A DNA stretch of 64,000 bases from the NCBI RefSeq assembly GCF_036321025.1, contig NZ_JAZAPB010000002.1, positions 806,001-870,000 of the forward strand, written 5' to 3'. The DNA is from Alteraurantiacibacter hainanensis. GTDB taxonomy: Bacteria > Pseudomonadota > Alphaproteobacteria > Sphingomonadales > Sphingomonadaceae. This document shows positions 1 through 9,752 of the stretch, piece after piece. Under the pieces are notes generated by a model. That model saw only the letters and a list, made by a program, of their open reading frames with translations, was not told where the DNA came from and did not search any database. The position numbers and the translations under genes were made by a program. How positions within the stretch are numbered: the stretch's first letter is position 1; every line of letters starts with the position of its first letter.

Positions 1-780
1 AGCGCCGATACGGAAGCTGAAGACCCGAACATTCTTGCCACGCGCGAACCGCAACTGCGATCGGCACAGGCCGCGCGGGAACGGGCGGGCGCGCAGCTGG
101 AAGATGCACGCCTGGCGCTTTCGCGGACGGTCGTGCGCGCGCCATTCGCCGGCGTCGTCCGCAGTGAGGATGCCGCGGTGGGCACCTTGGTGCAGCCGGG
201 CCAGTCGCTCGGCTCGATTGTCGCGAGCGGTGCATACGAGGTCCGCATTTCGCTGACCGAGGCGGAGGCCGCGCTGGTGCCGTCCCTGTTTGCTGCGGGT
301 GGCACCCGGGTGCCTGCAAGGGTCATGCTGGATTACGGCGACACGACCTGGGCCTGGAATGCCTACGTCGATCGTATCGATCCTATCCTGGACCCCGAAA
401 CCCGCACGATCGACGTGTTCCTTCGCGTGCCCGATCCGATGCGCGGCGGCGTGCCGGTGACCGATGGCGAAGAAGGCGAACAGGCCGATATTGGAGCATC
501 GCCGCCACTGCTGCTGGGCAGTTTTGTCAATGCCGCGATCACCGGCGGTAGCCAGCAGGCGTTCGCCCGTATCCCGCTGTCAGCTCTCCGGCCCGATGAC
601 GAGGTCTGGTTGCTGCGCGACGGGAAGCTGGCAATCGTGCCGGTCGAGGTCCTGCAGCGCACCGACCAATACGCCTATGTCGCGGGCGAAGGATTGGGCG
701 ACGCGGGTCGTGTCGTCACCAGCCCCCTGCGCACCCCGGTCAACGGCATGCCCCTGCGCATGGAAAGCGCCGGTCAGTGA
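1..780 (+). CDS. RND efflux periplasmic adaptor (HlyD/AcrA type), 5' part missing
   Basis: The frame is open from base 1 and ends at TGA 778-780, so only the last 259 residues are present; the start lies outside the window. The visible part begins in an Ala/Arg/Glu/Gln-rich helical hairpin, continues with a lipoyl-like half motif (VRAPFAGVV) near residue 44, then beta-barrel and membrane-proximal regions. Adaptors of this family sit in the periplasm on the inner membrane and connect an RND pump to an outer-membrane channel. The pump gene follows at once, its GTG start (777-779) overlapping this stop codon, which indicates translational coupling. The substrate cannot be read from the sequence. 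Confidence 0.9.
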   Translation, partial: SADTEAEDPNILATREPQLRSAQAARERAGAQLEDARLALSRTVVRAPFAGVVRSEDAAVGTLVQPGQSLGSIVASGAYEVRISLTEAEAALVPSLFAAGGTRVPARVMLDYGDTTWAWNAYVDRIDPILDPETRTIDVFLRVPDPMRGGVPVTDGEEGEQADIGASPPLLLGSFVNAAITGGSQQAFARIPLSALRPDDEVWLLRDGKLAIVPVEVLQRTDQYAYVAGEGLGDAGRVVTSPLRTPVNGMPLRMESAGQ

Positions 781-3700
781 GCGAAGACCCGGATCGCGAG
801 GGCTCCCCCGCGAGAGGAGCTGCGGCCGAAGGGCAGGGCGATGCCCCGCTCGACCGCTTCGGCAATCCGGCGGAAGACCGCGCGCGCGACCGCAAGGGCA
901 TCATCGCCTTCATGGCGCGCAATGGCGTTGCCGCCAACCTGCTGCTGATCTTCATGCTGGTGGCAGGTTTCGCCGCCTATTCCCGCATCGCGCAGGAAGT
1001 GTTTCCCGAGATCAGTCAGGACGCGATCACCGTCTCCGTCACCTATCCCGGCGCCACGCCTGAGGAGGTGGAGGAATCCATCGTCCAGAAGGTGGAAGAG
1101 GCCGTGCAGGCCATCGACGATGTCGACAAGGTGATCGGCACCGCGTCGGAAGGGCGCGGGACAGTCGTCGTCGAACTGGAAACCGGCGCCGACATGGCCC
1201 GCGCGCTGGATGACGTGAAGAGCGAGGTCGACCAGATCCAGACTTTCCCCGTTGACGCCGAGGAACCCGATATCCGCGAGAACACCACGCGGCAGAGCGT
1301 GATGCGCATAGCGCTCTACGGCGACGTTCCAGAGCGCACGCTCAAGGAGACTGCCTACCAGCTGGAGGATGCGCTCGCCGCGCTGCCGGAAATCAGCTTC
1401 GTCGAAACCAGCGCGGTGCGCGAATATCAGGTGTACATCGACGTGCCGCAGGAACGCCTGCAGGCTCTGGGCCTCTCGCTCACCGAGATTTCCCGGATCG
1501 TCTCGCAAAGCAGTCTCGACAGTCCGGCTGGCTCGGTGGAGACCGACCAGGAGCAGGTGCGCGTTCGTACCGTGGGACAGAACTACGACCAGCAGGATTT
1601 CGAGAACATCGTCCTGCGCACCCGGCCCGACGGCACGATCCTGCGCCTGGGCGATGTCGCGACCGTTACCGACGGTTTCGAGGACGCCGATCTCATCACG
1701 CGCTTCAACGGCGAGCCGGTGGCCTTCGTGGACGTCTATCGCACATCGGACGAACGCGTGCTGGACGTGGCCGATGCCGCCACCACCTACCTCGCCGAGG
1801 ATTCCCCGCGTATACTGCCGCCGGGTGTGAGCTACGCGATCTGGGACGACAGTTCCGAGCTGTTCGACGATCGCCTGTCCATGCTGCTGAAGAATGCCGC
1901 GATCGGCCTGGTGCTGGTGCTGGCGGCGCTTACGCTGTTCCTAGACGTGCGGCTGGCGGCGTGGACGGCGCTGGGCATCGGCGCGACATTCGTCGGGGCG
2001 ATCTACGTGATCGACCTGATGGGCACGAGCATCAACATGTTCTCGCTGTTCGGCTTCATCATCGCCCTGGGCCTGGTGGTCGACGATGCCGTGGTGGTTG
2101 GCGAGAACATCTATTCCGAGCGCGAGCGCGGACGCAGCGGCATCGGTGCAGCCATCGCGGGTTCGCAGCGTGTGAAGGTGCCGGTGATCTTCGCCGTCGC
2201 GACCACGATCGTCGCATTCTCGCCGCTGCTGGCGGTGGGCGGGACCATCGGCAAGGTTCTGGCAGATATCCCGCTGGTGGTGATCGCGGTGCTGGGCCTC
2301 TCGCTGGTGGAGGCGCTGCTGATCCTTCCCCATCACCTGTCGCATCTGCCTGCCGCCGGCACCGAGACGAAGAACCGTTTCCTGGAAAGGTTCGAGCGTG
2401 TTCAGCGCGGTTTCGACCGGCGCTTGCAGGATTTCGTCGACGGTCCGCTGGATCGCGGTCTGAGGTTCGCGGTCGATATGCCTTACTTGGTCGTGGCCGG
2501 GGCCATGGCGCTGCTGATCGTGGTGGGCGCGCTGGTGCCGGGCGGCATCATCAAGGTGGCCTTCTTCCCCGAGATCGAGGCCGACGTCGTTTCCGCCTCT
2601 ATCGAGATGCCCGCAGGAACTTCAGTGGATCGCACCGCCGCGGTGACCGGACGGATCGAGCAGGCAGGCGAGCGCGCGCTGGAGCGGTTCTCCGATGCGG
2701 AGGATGGCTATGACGACATCTTCGAAGCGTCCTACACCACCATCGGCCTGATCGCCTCCGGCGCGAACCCGCTCAACAGCAACCAGACCCTGCAACCCAA
2801 TGTGGCCAACGTGCAGTTCAGCCTGATCCCGGCGGCGGAGCGCGACTTTACCGCGAGCGATTTCGAGCAGGCATGGCGCGAGGAAATGGGACAGGTGCCC
2901 GAAGCGCGCTCCATTTCGCTCAGTTCCAGCCTGATCTCGGCCGGTGCGCCGGTGAACGTGCGCGTCTCCCATCCCGACCGCGAGGTGCTGGAAGAGGCGA
3001 CATCGCGCCTGATGAGTGAACTGGGCCGGGTGGCCGGGGTGTTCGATATCGAGAGCGACCAGGACGACGGCGTTCGGCAGGTGGACCTTACCCTGAAGCC
3101 CTCCGCGCGCACGCTCGGTATCACGTTGCAGGACCTGGCGGGACAGGTTCGCGCCGCCTTCTTCGGGGCGGAGGCCGTGCGCGTCCAGCGCGGCCGTGAG
3201 GACGTGCGCGTCTACGTTCGCCTTCCCGAAAGCCAGCGTGATTCCGTGCCCGATATCGGCAATTACCGCGTGCGTGTGCCCGGCGGACAGGTACCCCTGT
3301 CCAGCCTGGCGGATATCGAGATCACCAACGCGCCCACGTCCATCCAACGCGAGGACGGGTTCCGCATTCACACCGTCACTGCCGACCTCGATACCGACGT
3401 GGTCACCAGCCAGGAAGTTGCCACGCTTCTTCAGGACGAGGTGCTGCCCGCCATCGCCGCCGACTATCCCGGACTGCAGTTCGAATTCGGCGGAGAGCAG
3501 GAACAGCAGCAGGAGAGCTTCGGCGATATCGGCGGCGCCTTCCTGCTGGCGCTGGCGGCAATCTATGCGCTGCTGGCGATACCTTTCCGCTCCTACGTGC
3601 AGCCCTTCATCATCATGGCGGCGATCCCCTTCGGCATGATCGGTGCGCTGATCGGGCACCTCTTGCTGGGCATATCCCTGGGAATCGTGTCGCTGTTCGG

Positions 3701-4082
3701 GGTGATCGCGCTTTCGGGGGTGGTGATTAACGGCGGGCTGGTGATGATCGACTTTCTCAACGAGAATCTCGATTCCGGCATGGAGCGCAAGGCCGCGATC
3801 ATCGATGCCGCCAAGTCGCGTTTCCGGCCGATCATACTTACGGCCATTACCACCTTCCTCGGTGTCGCGCCGATCACGTTCGAGACCGACCTGCAGGCGC
3901 AGTTCCTCATTCCCATGTCTGCCAGCCTGGGCTTCGGCATCCTGTTCGGCACCGTGATGCAGCAGCTGCTGGTACCGGCACTGGCCATCCTGCAGATGCG
4001 CGCGGTGGACCGGGTAGGGACGTGGCTTGGACGCGATGACGGGGACAGGGCGCCCGACGCCGCTGTCCAGCCGACCGAATAA
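777..4082 (+). CDS. RND superfamily efflux pump, inner-membrane subunit
   Basis: A protein of 1101 residues, slightly longer than the usual 1020-1050 of AcrB-like pumps because of a charged N-terminal extension of about 45 residues. It shows the RND layout: TM1 (NLLLIFMLVAGFAAYSRI), a large periplasmic loop, a TM2-6 block around residues 370-510, a second periplasmic loop, and a C-terminal TM block from about residue 915. TM4 carries the paired aspartates of the proton relay (GLVVDDAVVVGEN, about residues 437-438). It starts at GTG 777 overlapping the adaptor stop. Family knowledge says it exports small molecules by proton antiport with the adaptor and an outer-membrane factor; no such factor gene follows here. 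Drug pump versus another RND subclass is not decided. Confidence 0.95.
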   Translation: MSEDPDREGSPARGAAAEGQGDAPLDRFGNPAEDRARDRKGIIAFMARNGVAANLLLIFMLVAGFAAYSRIAQEVFPEISQDAITVSVTYPGATPEEVEESIVQKVEEAVQAIDDVDKVIGTASEGRGTVVVELETGADMARALDDVKSEVDQIQTFPVDAEEPDIRENTTRQSVMRIALYGDVPERTLKETAYQLEDALAALPEISFVETSAVREYQVYIDVPQERLQALGLSLTEISRIVSQSSLDSPAGSVETDQEQVRVRTVGQNYDQQDFENIVLRTRPDGTILRLGDVATVTDGFEDADLITRFNGEPVAFVDVYRTSDERVLDVADAATTYLAEDSPRILPPGVSYAIWDDSSELFDDRLSMLLKNAAIGLVLVLAALTLFLDVRLAAWTALGIGATFVGAIYVIDLMGTSINMFSLFGFIIALGLVVDDAVVVGENIYSERERGRSGIGAAIAGSQRVKVPVIFAVATTIVAFSPLLAVGGTIGKVLADIPLVVIAVLGLSLVEALLILPHHLSHLPAAGTETKNRFLERFERVQRGFDRRLQDFVDGPLDRGLRFAVDMPYLVVAGAMALLIVVGALVPGGIIKVAFFPEIEADVVSASIEMPAGTSVDRTAAVTGRIEQAGERALERFSDAEDGYDDIFEASYTTIGLIASGANPLNSNQTLQPNVANVQFSLIPAAERDFTASDFEQAWREEMGQVPEARSISLSSSLISAGAPVNVRVSHPDREVLEEATSRLMSELGRVAGVFDIESDQDDGVRQVDLTLKPSARTLGITLQDLAGQVRAAFFGAEAVRVQRGREDVRVYVRLPESQRDSVPDIGNYRVRVPGGQVPLSSLADIEITNAPTSIQREDGFRIHTVTADLDTDVVTSQEVATLLQDEVLPAIAADYPGLQFEFGGEQEQQQESFGDIGGAFLLALAAIYALLAIPFRSYVQPFIIMAAIPFGMIGALIGHLLLGISLGIVSLFGVIALSGVVINGGLVMIDFLNENLDSGMERKAAIIDAAKSRFRPIILTAITTFLGVAPITFETDLQAQFLIPMSASLGFGILFGTVMQQLLVPALAILQMRAVDRVGTWLGRDDGDRAPDAAVQPTE

Positions 4083-4134
4083 GTCGGGCCGGGACCGATT
4101 GTTACCGAGCCGCACACGTGATACCGACACCGTC

Positions 4135-4833
4135 ATGGCTGCCTGTGACACTTGCATCGTTCGCAACCGCGCAATCTGCGCCGGCTTGGACTCCGAAGAA
4201 CTCGCCGTGCTGAACGCCATGGGCCGCCGCCGCATGCTGGAGGCGGGCGAACCGCTCATCTGGGAAGGCGACGAATCCGTTCTGGTCGCCAATGTCATCG
4301 ACGGCGTGCTGAAACTGTCATCCTCCACGGAGGACGGGCGCGAACAGATCGTCGGCGTGGTCTATCCTTCGGATTTCATCGGCAAGCCGTTCGGAGGTGC
4401 TGCCGGTCATTCGGTGACCGCGCTGACCGAAGCGAAGCTGTGCGTCTTCGCCCGTTCCGATTTCGACCGCTTCGCCAGCGATCATCCCCGCCTCGAGCAC
4501 AAGCTGCTGGAGCGCACGCTGGGAGAACTCGACCGCACGCGAAAGTGGATGGTGCTGCTGTCGCGCAAGTCCGCGCAGGAAAAGGTCGCCACCTTCCTGC
4601 TGGATATGTCTGACAGGCTGGTGGAAAGCGGCTGCGAAGCCCCTGCGGAGGGCGGCCTGCGCCGGTTCGAGCTGCCGTTCTCGCGGCAGCAGGTGGCCGA
4701 CGTGCTGGGGCTGACCATCGAAACCGTCAGCCGCCAGATGACCAATCTGAAGCGGGAAGGGGTCATCGCGCTGCCCACCCGCCGCGTGGTGGAAATACTC
4801 GATCGGGCCGCGCTGGAAGACATGGCGGGCTGA
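4135..4833 (+). CDS. Crp/Fnr-family regulator, FNR-like oxygen sensor
   Basis: 232 residues from ATG 4135, which puts a cysteine cluster at the very N terminus (C4, C7, C15); a further cysteine lies at C103. This matches FNR proteins that bind a [4Fe-4S] cluster through N-terminal cysteines plus one internal cysteine. A cyclic-nucleotide-binding-type beta roll covers about residues 20-135 and a winged HTH the last 70. The recognition helix (LTIETVSRQMTNL, about residues 192-204) has the E--SR pattern that in FNR reads TTGAT half sites. A longer reading from ATG 4027 overlaps the RND gene and gives a Pro/Arg-rich, unlikely N terminus, so I rejected it. Likely role: switching gene expression at low oxygen. 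Confidence 0.9.
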   Translation: MAACDTCIVRNRAICAGLDSEELAVLNAMGRRRMLEAGEPLIWEGDESVLVANVIDGVLKLSSSTEDGREQIVGVVYPSDFIGKPFGGAAGHSVTALTEAKLCVFARSDFDRFASDHPRLEHKLLERTLGELDRTRKWMVLLSRKSAQEKVATFLLDMSDRLVESGCEAPAEGGLRRFELPFSRQQVADVLGLTIETVSRQMTNLKREGVIALPTRRVVEILDRAALEDMAG

Positions 4834-4971
4834 TCAGGCCGAACAGACCTGCCGGGACGAGACCGTCGCGGACAGGCATTTTCAGGAACCCGGTGTAGAT
4901 GCTGGCAGAGGCATTGCAGATGCGTTAGCGTCGGATCAGCAGCGCCCGACGAAGGCGCAGGTGGGGAGAGC

Positions 4972-5271
4972 ATGATGGACGAGCCGCACGCCGAAGGGGG
5001 CAATGCCGAGGACGCACAGGATGAGGCGCGCCATGCGGCCTACTGGCGGGCCAATGTCCGGCTGCTTGCGATCCTGATGGCGATCTGGTTCGCCGTATCC
5101 TTTGGCGCCGGCATTCTCTTCCGGTCGTTCCTCGACCAGTTCAGCATCGGCGGATACCCGCTGGGCTTCTGGTTTGCGCAGCAAGGGTCGATCTATGTCT
5201 TCATGGTGCTGATCGCGGTCTACGTGGTGCGGATGCGCGCCATCGAACGCCGGTTCGATTTCGACGACTGA
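4972..5271 (+). CDS. DUF4212 small membrane subunit of a sodium:solute symporter
   Basis: 99 residues with a charged N terminus (about 25 residues) and two transmembrane helices (about residues 29-50 and 67-85), the form of the DUF4212 family, whose members sit directly before VC_2705-type sodium:solute symporters and are thought to be their small subunit. A GGGGAGAG Shine-Dalgarno lies just before two consecutive ATG codons (4972 and 4975); either can be the start. The symporter gene begins 26 bases after the stop. The 138 bases before this gene hold its presumed promoter; no clear boxes were found. Confidence 0.9.
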   Translation: MMDEPHAEGGNAEDAQDEARHAAYWRANVRLLAILMAIWFAVSFGAGILFRSFLDQFSIGGYPLGFWFAQQGSIYVFMVLIAVYVVRMRAIERRFDFDD

Positions 5272-5297
5272 GCGACGGGACCACGGGGCGCGCGATC

Positions 5298-7073
5298 ATG
5301 AGCACGCAGATGCTTATCTATCTTTTCGTCGGGTTGAGTTTCGCGCTCTACATCGGCATCGCTATCTGGAGCCGGGCCGGCTCCACTTCCGAGTTCTATG
5401 TCGCGGGCGGCGGGGTGAACCCGGTGGTCAACGGCATGGCCACCGCCGCCGACTGGATGAGCGCGGCCAGCTTCATATCGATGGCCGGGCTGATCGCCTT
5501 TCTCGGTTACGACGGCAGCGTCTACCTGATGGGCTGGACGGGCGGCTACGTTCTGCTGGCCCTGCTGCTTGCGCCCTATCTCAGGAAGTTCGGCGAATTC
5601 ACGGTGCCCGACTTCATCGGGACGCGGTATTATTCGAAAGCCGCCCGCGTCGTTGCCGTGATCTGCCTGATCTTCATCAGCTTCACCTACATCGCCGGGC
5701 AGATGCGCGGCGTGGGCATCGTCTTTTCCCGCTTTCTGGATGTGCCGATCCTGTGGGGCGTGGTGATCGGCATGGGCATCGTGTTCGTCTACGCCGTGCT
5801 GGGCGGGATGAAAGGCATCACCTACACGCAGGTGGCGCAGTACTGCGTGCTGATCTTCGCCTACATGGTGCCTGCGTTCTTCATTAGCTTCCAGTTGACC
5901 GGCAACCCCATTCCCGCGCTGGGGCTGGGCAGCGAGGTGAACGACGGATCGGGCATGTACGTGCTGCAAAAGCTCGACATGGTGCTGACCGACCTGGGAT
6001 TTGCCGCCTATACCGATGGCAGCAAGTCGATGATCGACGTGTTCTGCATCACCATGGCGCTGATGGTGGGTACCGCGGGCCTGCCGCACGTCATCGTGCG
6101 CTTCTTCACCGTTCCCAAGGCCAGCGACGCGCGCAAGTCCGCCTTCTGGGCTCTCGTGTTCATCGCGCTTCTCTACACCACGGCAGGGCCCGTGGGGGCA
6201 TTCGCGCGGCTTAATTTCACCGAGACGGTGAACGAGCAGAGCTATTCCGAGGCGCCCGAGTGGTTCACCAACTGGGAAGCGAACGATCTGATCGCCTGGC
6301 GCGACAAGAACGACGATGGCGTGATGCAATACCGGCCCGGCGATGCATTCGAAGGCGCACCAGTGTTCAGCGAAGGTGGCGCGGGTGCATCGGGCGAACG
6401 GCTGCTGGAGAACCCCGCCACCGACAATGCCAACGAAGTCTACGTCGATCGCGACATCATGGTGCTGGCCAATCCCGAGATCGCCAACCTGCCAGGCTGG
6501 GTGATCGCGCTGGTGGCGGCAGGCGGCCTGGCGGCGGCGCTATCGACGGCTGCGGGACTGCTCCTGGTGATCTCCTCCAGCGTCAGTCACGATCTGCTGA
6601 AGAAGACTTTCCGGCCCGAGATCAGCGAGAAGGGCGAACTGCTGGCCGCCCGCATTGCGGCGACAGCGGCCATCGTCGTGGCGGGCTATCTCGGCGTCTA
6701 TCCCCCCGGCTGGGTCGCGCAGGTCGTGGCCTTCGCCTTCGGTCTTGCGGCTGCCAGCCTCTTCCCGGCGATCTTCCTCGGCATCTTCTCCAAGCGCATG
6801 AACCGCGAGGGGGCGATTGCCGGAATGGTGAGCGGCCTCGGCTTCACCTTCCTCTACATTGCCTGGTTCAAGCTCTGGAATCCGGAAGCAAACGTCGAGG
6901 CCAACTGGTTACTGGGTATTTCGCCGGAGGGGATCGGCGTCGTCGGCATGCTGATCAATTTCGCCGTGGCCCTGACGGTGGCAAAACTCACCGCCGCGCC
7001 GCCCGCGCACGTTCGCAAGCTGGTCGACAACATCCGCGTGCCGCGCGGTGCGGAAACGCCGCACATGCACTGA
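5298..7073 (+). CDS. sodium:solute symporter (VC_2705 type, probable acetate/organic-anion uptake)
   Basis: 591 residues with about 13 transmembrane segments of the SSS (LeuT-fold) family. The N-terminal half shows SSS hallmarks (GGVNPVVNGMATAADWMSAA, then GRYY-like FIGTRYYSKAARV). A hydrophilic insert of about 100 residues near 310-400 carries an acidic DKNDDGVMQY stretch, and is typical of the VC_2705 subfamily rather than of ActP proper. The partner DUF4212 gene is just upstream, and acetyl-CoA synthetase is the next gene, convergent with a 7-base gap. The context suggests uptake of acetate or a similar short carboxylate driven by sodium. The exact substrate is inference. Confidence 0.92.
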   Translation: MSTQMLIYLFVGLSFALYIGIAIWSRAGSTSEFYVAGGGVNPVVNGMATAADWMSAASFISMAGLIAFLGYDGSVYLMGWTGGYVLLALLLAPYLRKFGEFTVPDFIGTRYYSKAARVVAVICLIFISFTYIAGQMRGVGIVFSRFLDVPILWGVVIGMGIVFVYAVLGGMKGITYTQVAQYCVLIFAYMVPAFFISFQLTGNPIPALGLGSEVNDGSGMYVLQKLDMVLTDLGFAAYTDGSKSMIDVFCITMALMVGTAGLPHVIVRFFTVPKASDARKSAFWALVFIALLYTTAGPVGAFARLNFTETVNEQSYSEAPEWFTNWEANDLIAWRDKNDDGVMQYRPGDAFEGAPVFSEGGAGASGERLLENPATDNANEVYVDRDIMVLANPEIANLPGWVIALVAAGGLAAALSTAAGLLLVISSSVSHDLLKKTFRPEISEKGELLAARIAATAAIVVAGYLGVYPPGWVAQVVAFAFGLAAASLFPAIFLGIFSKRMNREGAIAGMVSGLGFTFLYIAWFKLWNPEANVEANWLLGISPEGIGVVGMLINFAVALTVAKLTAAPPAHVRKLVDNIRVPRGAETPHMH

Positions 7074-7080
7074 AGGCGGA

Positions 7081-9015
7081 TCAGCGGTTCTGCCGCCCCT
7101 CTATCAGGCGATTCACCAGTGACGGGTCCGACAAGGTGGAGGTGTCGCCCAGTGCGCCATAGTCGTTCTCGGCGATCTTTCGCAGGATACGGCGCATGAT
7201 CTTGCCCGAGCGGGTCTTGGGCAGATCATTGGTGAAATGGATGTGGTCGGGCGTGGCAACCGGACCGATCTCCTTGCGCACCTGCTGTCTCAGATCGGCG
7301 TAAAGCTCGTCCGTGGCTTCCTCGCCTTCCATCAGGGTGACGTAGCAGTAGATGCCCTGTCCCTTCACATCGTGAGGGTAGCCGACGACGGCAGCTTCGG
7401 ACACCTGCGGGTGCAGCACCAGCGCGCTCTCGACCTCGGCAGTACCCATGCGGTGGCCGGAGACGTTGATCACGTCGTCGACGCGGCCCGTGATCCAGTA
7501 ATAGCCGTCGGCATCGCGGCGGCATCCGTCGCCGGTGAAATACCGTCCGGGGAAGGTGCTGAAGTAGGCCTCGATAAAGCGGTCGTGATCGCCGTAGACG
7601 GTGCGGGCCTGTCCCGGCCAGCTGGCAGCGATGCACAGGTTGCCTTCGACCGCGCTTTCGGCGTCCAGGGGTTGCCCCTCGTTGTCCACCAGCAGCGGCT
7701 GCACGCCGAAGAACGGCTTGCCCGCGCTGCCGGGCTTCATGTCGTGGGCGTAGGGGAGGGTGGTGATCATGTGGCCGCCCGTCTCGGTCTGCCACCATGT
7801 GTCCACGATCGGGCAGCGGCTCTCGCCCACCACCTCGTAATACCAGCGCCATGCCTCGGGATTGATCGGCTCACCCACCGTGCCGAGGATGCGCAGGGAT
7901 GACCGGTCGTGCTTGTGGACCCACTCGTCATGTTCGCGCATCAGGGCGCGGATGGCGGTGGGGGCGGTGTAGAATATGTTGACCTTGTGCTTGGCCACGA
8001 CTTGCCAGAAGCGGCCGAAGTCGGGGTAGTTCGGGACGCCTTCGAACACCACGCTGGTGCCCGCGTTCAGCAGCGGTCCGTAGGTGACGTAGGAATGCCC
8101 GGTCACCCAGCCGATATCGGCGCTGCACCAGAACACCTCGCCCGGCTGGTAGTCGAAGGTGTAGTGGAACGTCGCTGCCGTCCACAGCGCATAGCCGCCG
8201 GTGGTGTGCAGCACGCCCTTGGGCTTGCCAGTCGATCCGCTGGTGTAGAGGATGAACAGCGGGTCTTCCGCGTTCATCGTTTCGCAGGGACAGTCCTCGT
8301 CGCTGGCAAGATCCGAATACCAGTGATCGCGTCCATCCTTCATGGAGATGTCGCCGCCGGTGTGGCGGACCACCAGCACGCCGTCGACCGCCACGCCATC
8401 ATGATCCAGCGCGGCATCGACATTGGCCTTGAGCGGTATTTTCTTGGTTCCGCGAAGACCCTCGTCAGCCGTCACGACAAAGCGGCTTTCGCACCCCTCC
8501 AGCCTGCCTGCCAGCGCTTCCGGAGAGAAACCGCCGAAGACCACCGAATGGATCGCCCCGATGCGGGCGCAGGCCAGCATCGCCAGCAGCCCCTCTATCA
8601 CCATGGGCATGTAGAGCGTGACGCGGTCGCCCTTCGTCACACCCATGGCCTTCAGCGCATTGGCCATCCGGATGACCTCGCGGTGCAACTCGGCGTAGGT
8701 GAGCGTGCGCGAAGGGTCTGAGGGATCGTCCGGCTCGAATATCAGCGCAGTACGATCGGCATGCTCGGGGAGATGGCGATCGACGCAGTTGTAGCACAGG
8801 TTCAGCGACCCGTCGGCGAACCACTTTATGTCCACCGGGTCGAACGACCATTCCCCGGCCTTCGTGGGCTTTTCGATCCAGTCGAGCCGCTTGTGCGCTT
8901 CTTCCAGCCAGAACGCATCGGGGTCCTCGACGGATCGGCGGTAGCGCGCCTCGTATTCCTCGGGCGTGCAATGTGCCGCGCTGGAATCCGTGGGTCTGCG
9001 GACGATGTCGCTCAT
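7081..9015 (-). CDS. acs: acetyl-coenzyme A synthetase (AMP-forming)
   Basis: 644 residues, the usual length for Acs. It makes acetyl-CoA from acetate, ATP and CoA through acetyl-AMP in the cytoplasm. Visible motifs: the AMP-binding loop YTSGSTGKPKG near residue 255, TWWQTETGG near 405, the hinge region YFTGDGCRRD followed by GRVDDVINVSGHR, and near the C terminus SGKIMRR, whose lysine is the residue acetylated in known Acs enzymes to switch activity off. The gene converges on the symporter, so uptake and activation of acetate lie side by side. A Shine-Dalgarno AGGAGAGG lies just before the ATG. Confidence 0.97.
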   Translation of the reverse strand: MSDIVRRPTDSSAAHCTPEEYEARYRRSVEDPDAFWLEEAHKRLDWIEKPTKAGEWSFDPVDIKWFADGSLNLCYNCVDRHLPEHADRTALIFEPDDPSDPSRTLTYAELHREVIRMANALKAMGVTKGDRVTLYMPMVIEGLLAMLACARIGAIHSVVFGGFSPEALAGRLEGCESRFVVTADEGLRGTKKIPLKANVDAALDHDGVAVDGVLVVRHTGGDISMKDGRDHWYSDLASDEDCPCETMNAEDPLFILYTSGSTGKPKGVLHTTGGYALWTAATFHYTFDYQPGEVFWCSADIGWVTGHSYVTYGPLLNAGTSVVFEGVPNYPDFGRFWQVVAKHKVNIFYTAPTAIRALMREHDEWVHKHDRSSLRILGTVGEPINPEAWRWYYEVVGESRCPIVDTWWQTETGGHMITTLPYAHDMKPGSAGKPFFGVQPLLVDNEGQPLDAESAVEGNLCIAASWPGQARTVYGDHDRFIEAYFSTFPGRYFTGDGCRRDADGYYWITGRVDDVINVSGHRMGTAEVESALVLHPQVSEAAVVGYPHDVKGQGIYCYVTLMEGEEATDELYADLRQQVRKEIGPVATPDHIHFTNDLPKTRSGKIMRRILRKIAENDYGALGDTSTLSDPSLVNRLIEGRQNR

Positions 9016-9076
9016 GTCTGGCCTCTCCTTGTCTCTCGCCTATCTAGCGGGAGCAGCCCCGCGGACAAGGGCGACG

Positions 9077-9709
9077 TCAGGCGGCGTCCGGCTGGTTTGC
9101 AGGATGGGCGCGCTCGAATGCGGGCAGGGCCAGACAAGCCTGCTCGATCCGCACCATGCGCGGCGACTGCGACAGATCGTATTCGAACCGGCGCGCGTTG
9201 TAGAGCTGAGGAATCAGGACGGCCTCGAACAGACCCGGCTCGTCGAACAGGAAATCACCGGTATTCAGCTGCTCCAGCCGCTTCTCCACCGGCACCAGGG
9301 TTTTGGCCAGCCAGTGGCGATACCAGGTGTCGATCTCCTCTTGCGAATGACCGAGTTCGTTCTTCAGGTACTTGAGTATCGGCAGATTGAGCGGGGCGTG
9401 CAGTTCGGTGGCGATGGCATAGGCGAGTTCGCGCGCGGTGAAGCGCTGTTCGATGTCTTTCGGCAGCAGGGGCTTTTCGGGATATCGTTCGTCCAGCCAG
9501 GCGATGATCGCCATGCTCTGTGCGCGGTCGCGTCCATCTGCCTCCAGCATCGGCACCCCGGCGAAGGGATTGCGCGCGGTGAAAGCCTCGCTTCGTTGGG
9601 CAGCTTCGAGAAGGTTCACCGGATCCTGTTCATACGACAGTCCCTTCACTTCCAGCGCGCAGCGCAGGCGGTAGCTGGTCGAGCTTCGCCAATATCCGTA
9701 CAGCTTCAT
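9077..9709 (-). CDS. maiA: maleylacetoacetate isomerase (zeta-class glutathione transferase)
   Basis: 210 residues from the ATG at 9709, preceded by a strong GGAGGTG ribosome site; an upstream in-frame ATG at 9751 gives a Pro/Arg-rich unlikely extension. The N-terminal thioredoxin fold begins MKLYGYWRSSTSYRLR; zeta-class enzymes normally have SSCSxRVR at this place, so the active-site cysteine is Thr here while both serines stay. A helical GST domain follows. The enzyme turns maleylacetoacetate into fumarylacetoacetate with glutathione. It is divergent from hmgA and fahA, which supply the steps before and after. Alternative: another GST, but the context and N terminus favour MaiA. Confidence 0.88.
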   Translation of the reverse strand: MKLYGYWRSSTSYRLRCALEVKGLSYEQDPVNLLEAAQRSEAFTARNPFAGVPMLEADGRDRAQSMAIIAWLDERYPEKPLLPKDIEQRFTARELAYAIATELHAPLNLPILKYLKNELGHSQEEIDTWYRHWLAKTLVPVEKRLEQLNTGDFLFDEPGLFEAVLIPQLYNARRFEYDLSQSPRMVRIEQACLALPAFERAHPANQPDAA

Positions 9710-9752
9710 CGGCACCTCCAGCGGTTTCGGTCGTTGGCCTCTTGCGAGCATT

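Noticed and set aside
4027..4134. N-terminal extension of the FNR-like protein from ATG 4027
   Set aside because: It overlaps the RND gene, is Pro/Arg-rich, and would move the cysteine cluster away from the N terminus, unlike FNR proteins of this type.
2622..4328. Long open frame on the minus strand opposite the RND pump gene, and similar long antisense frames opposite many genes
   Set aside because: High GC content with biased third positions opens antisense frames; their translations are His/Arg/Gln-rich, show no domains and lack ribosome sites.
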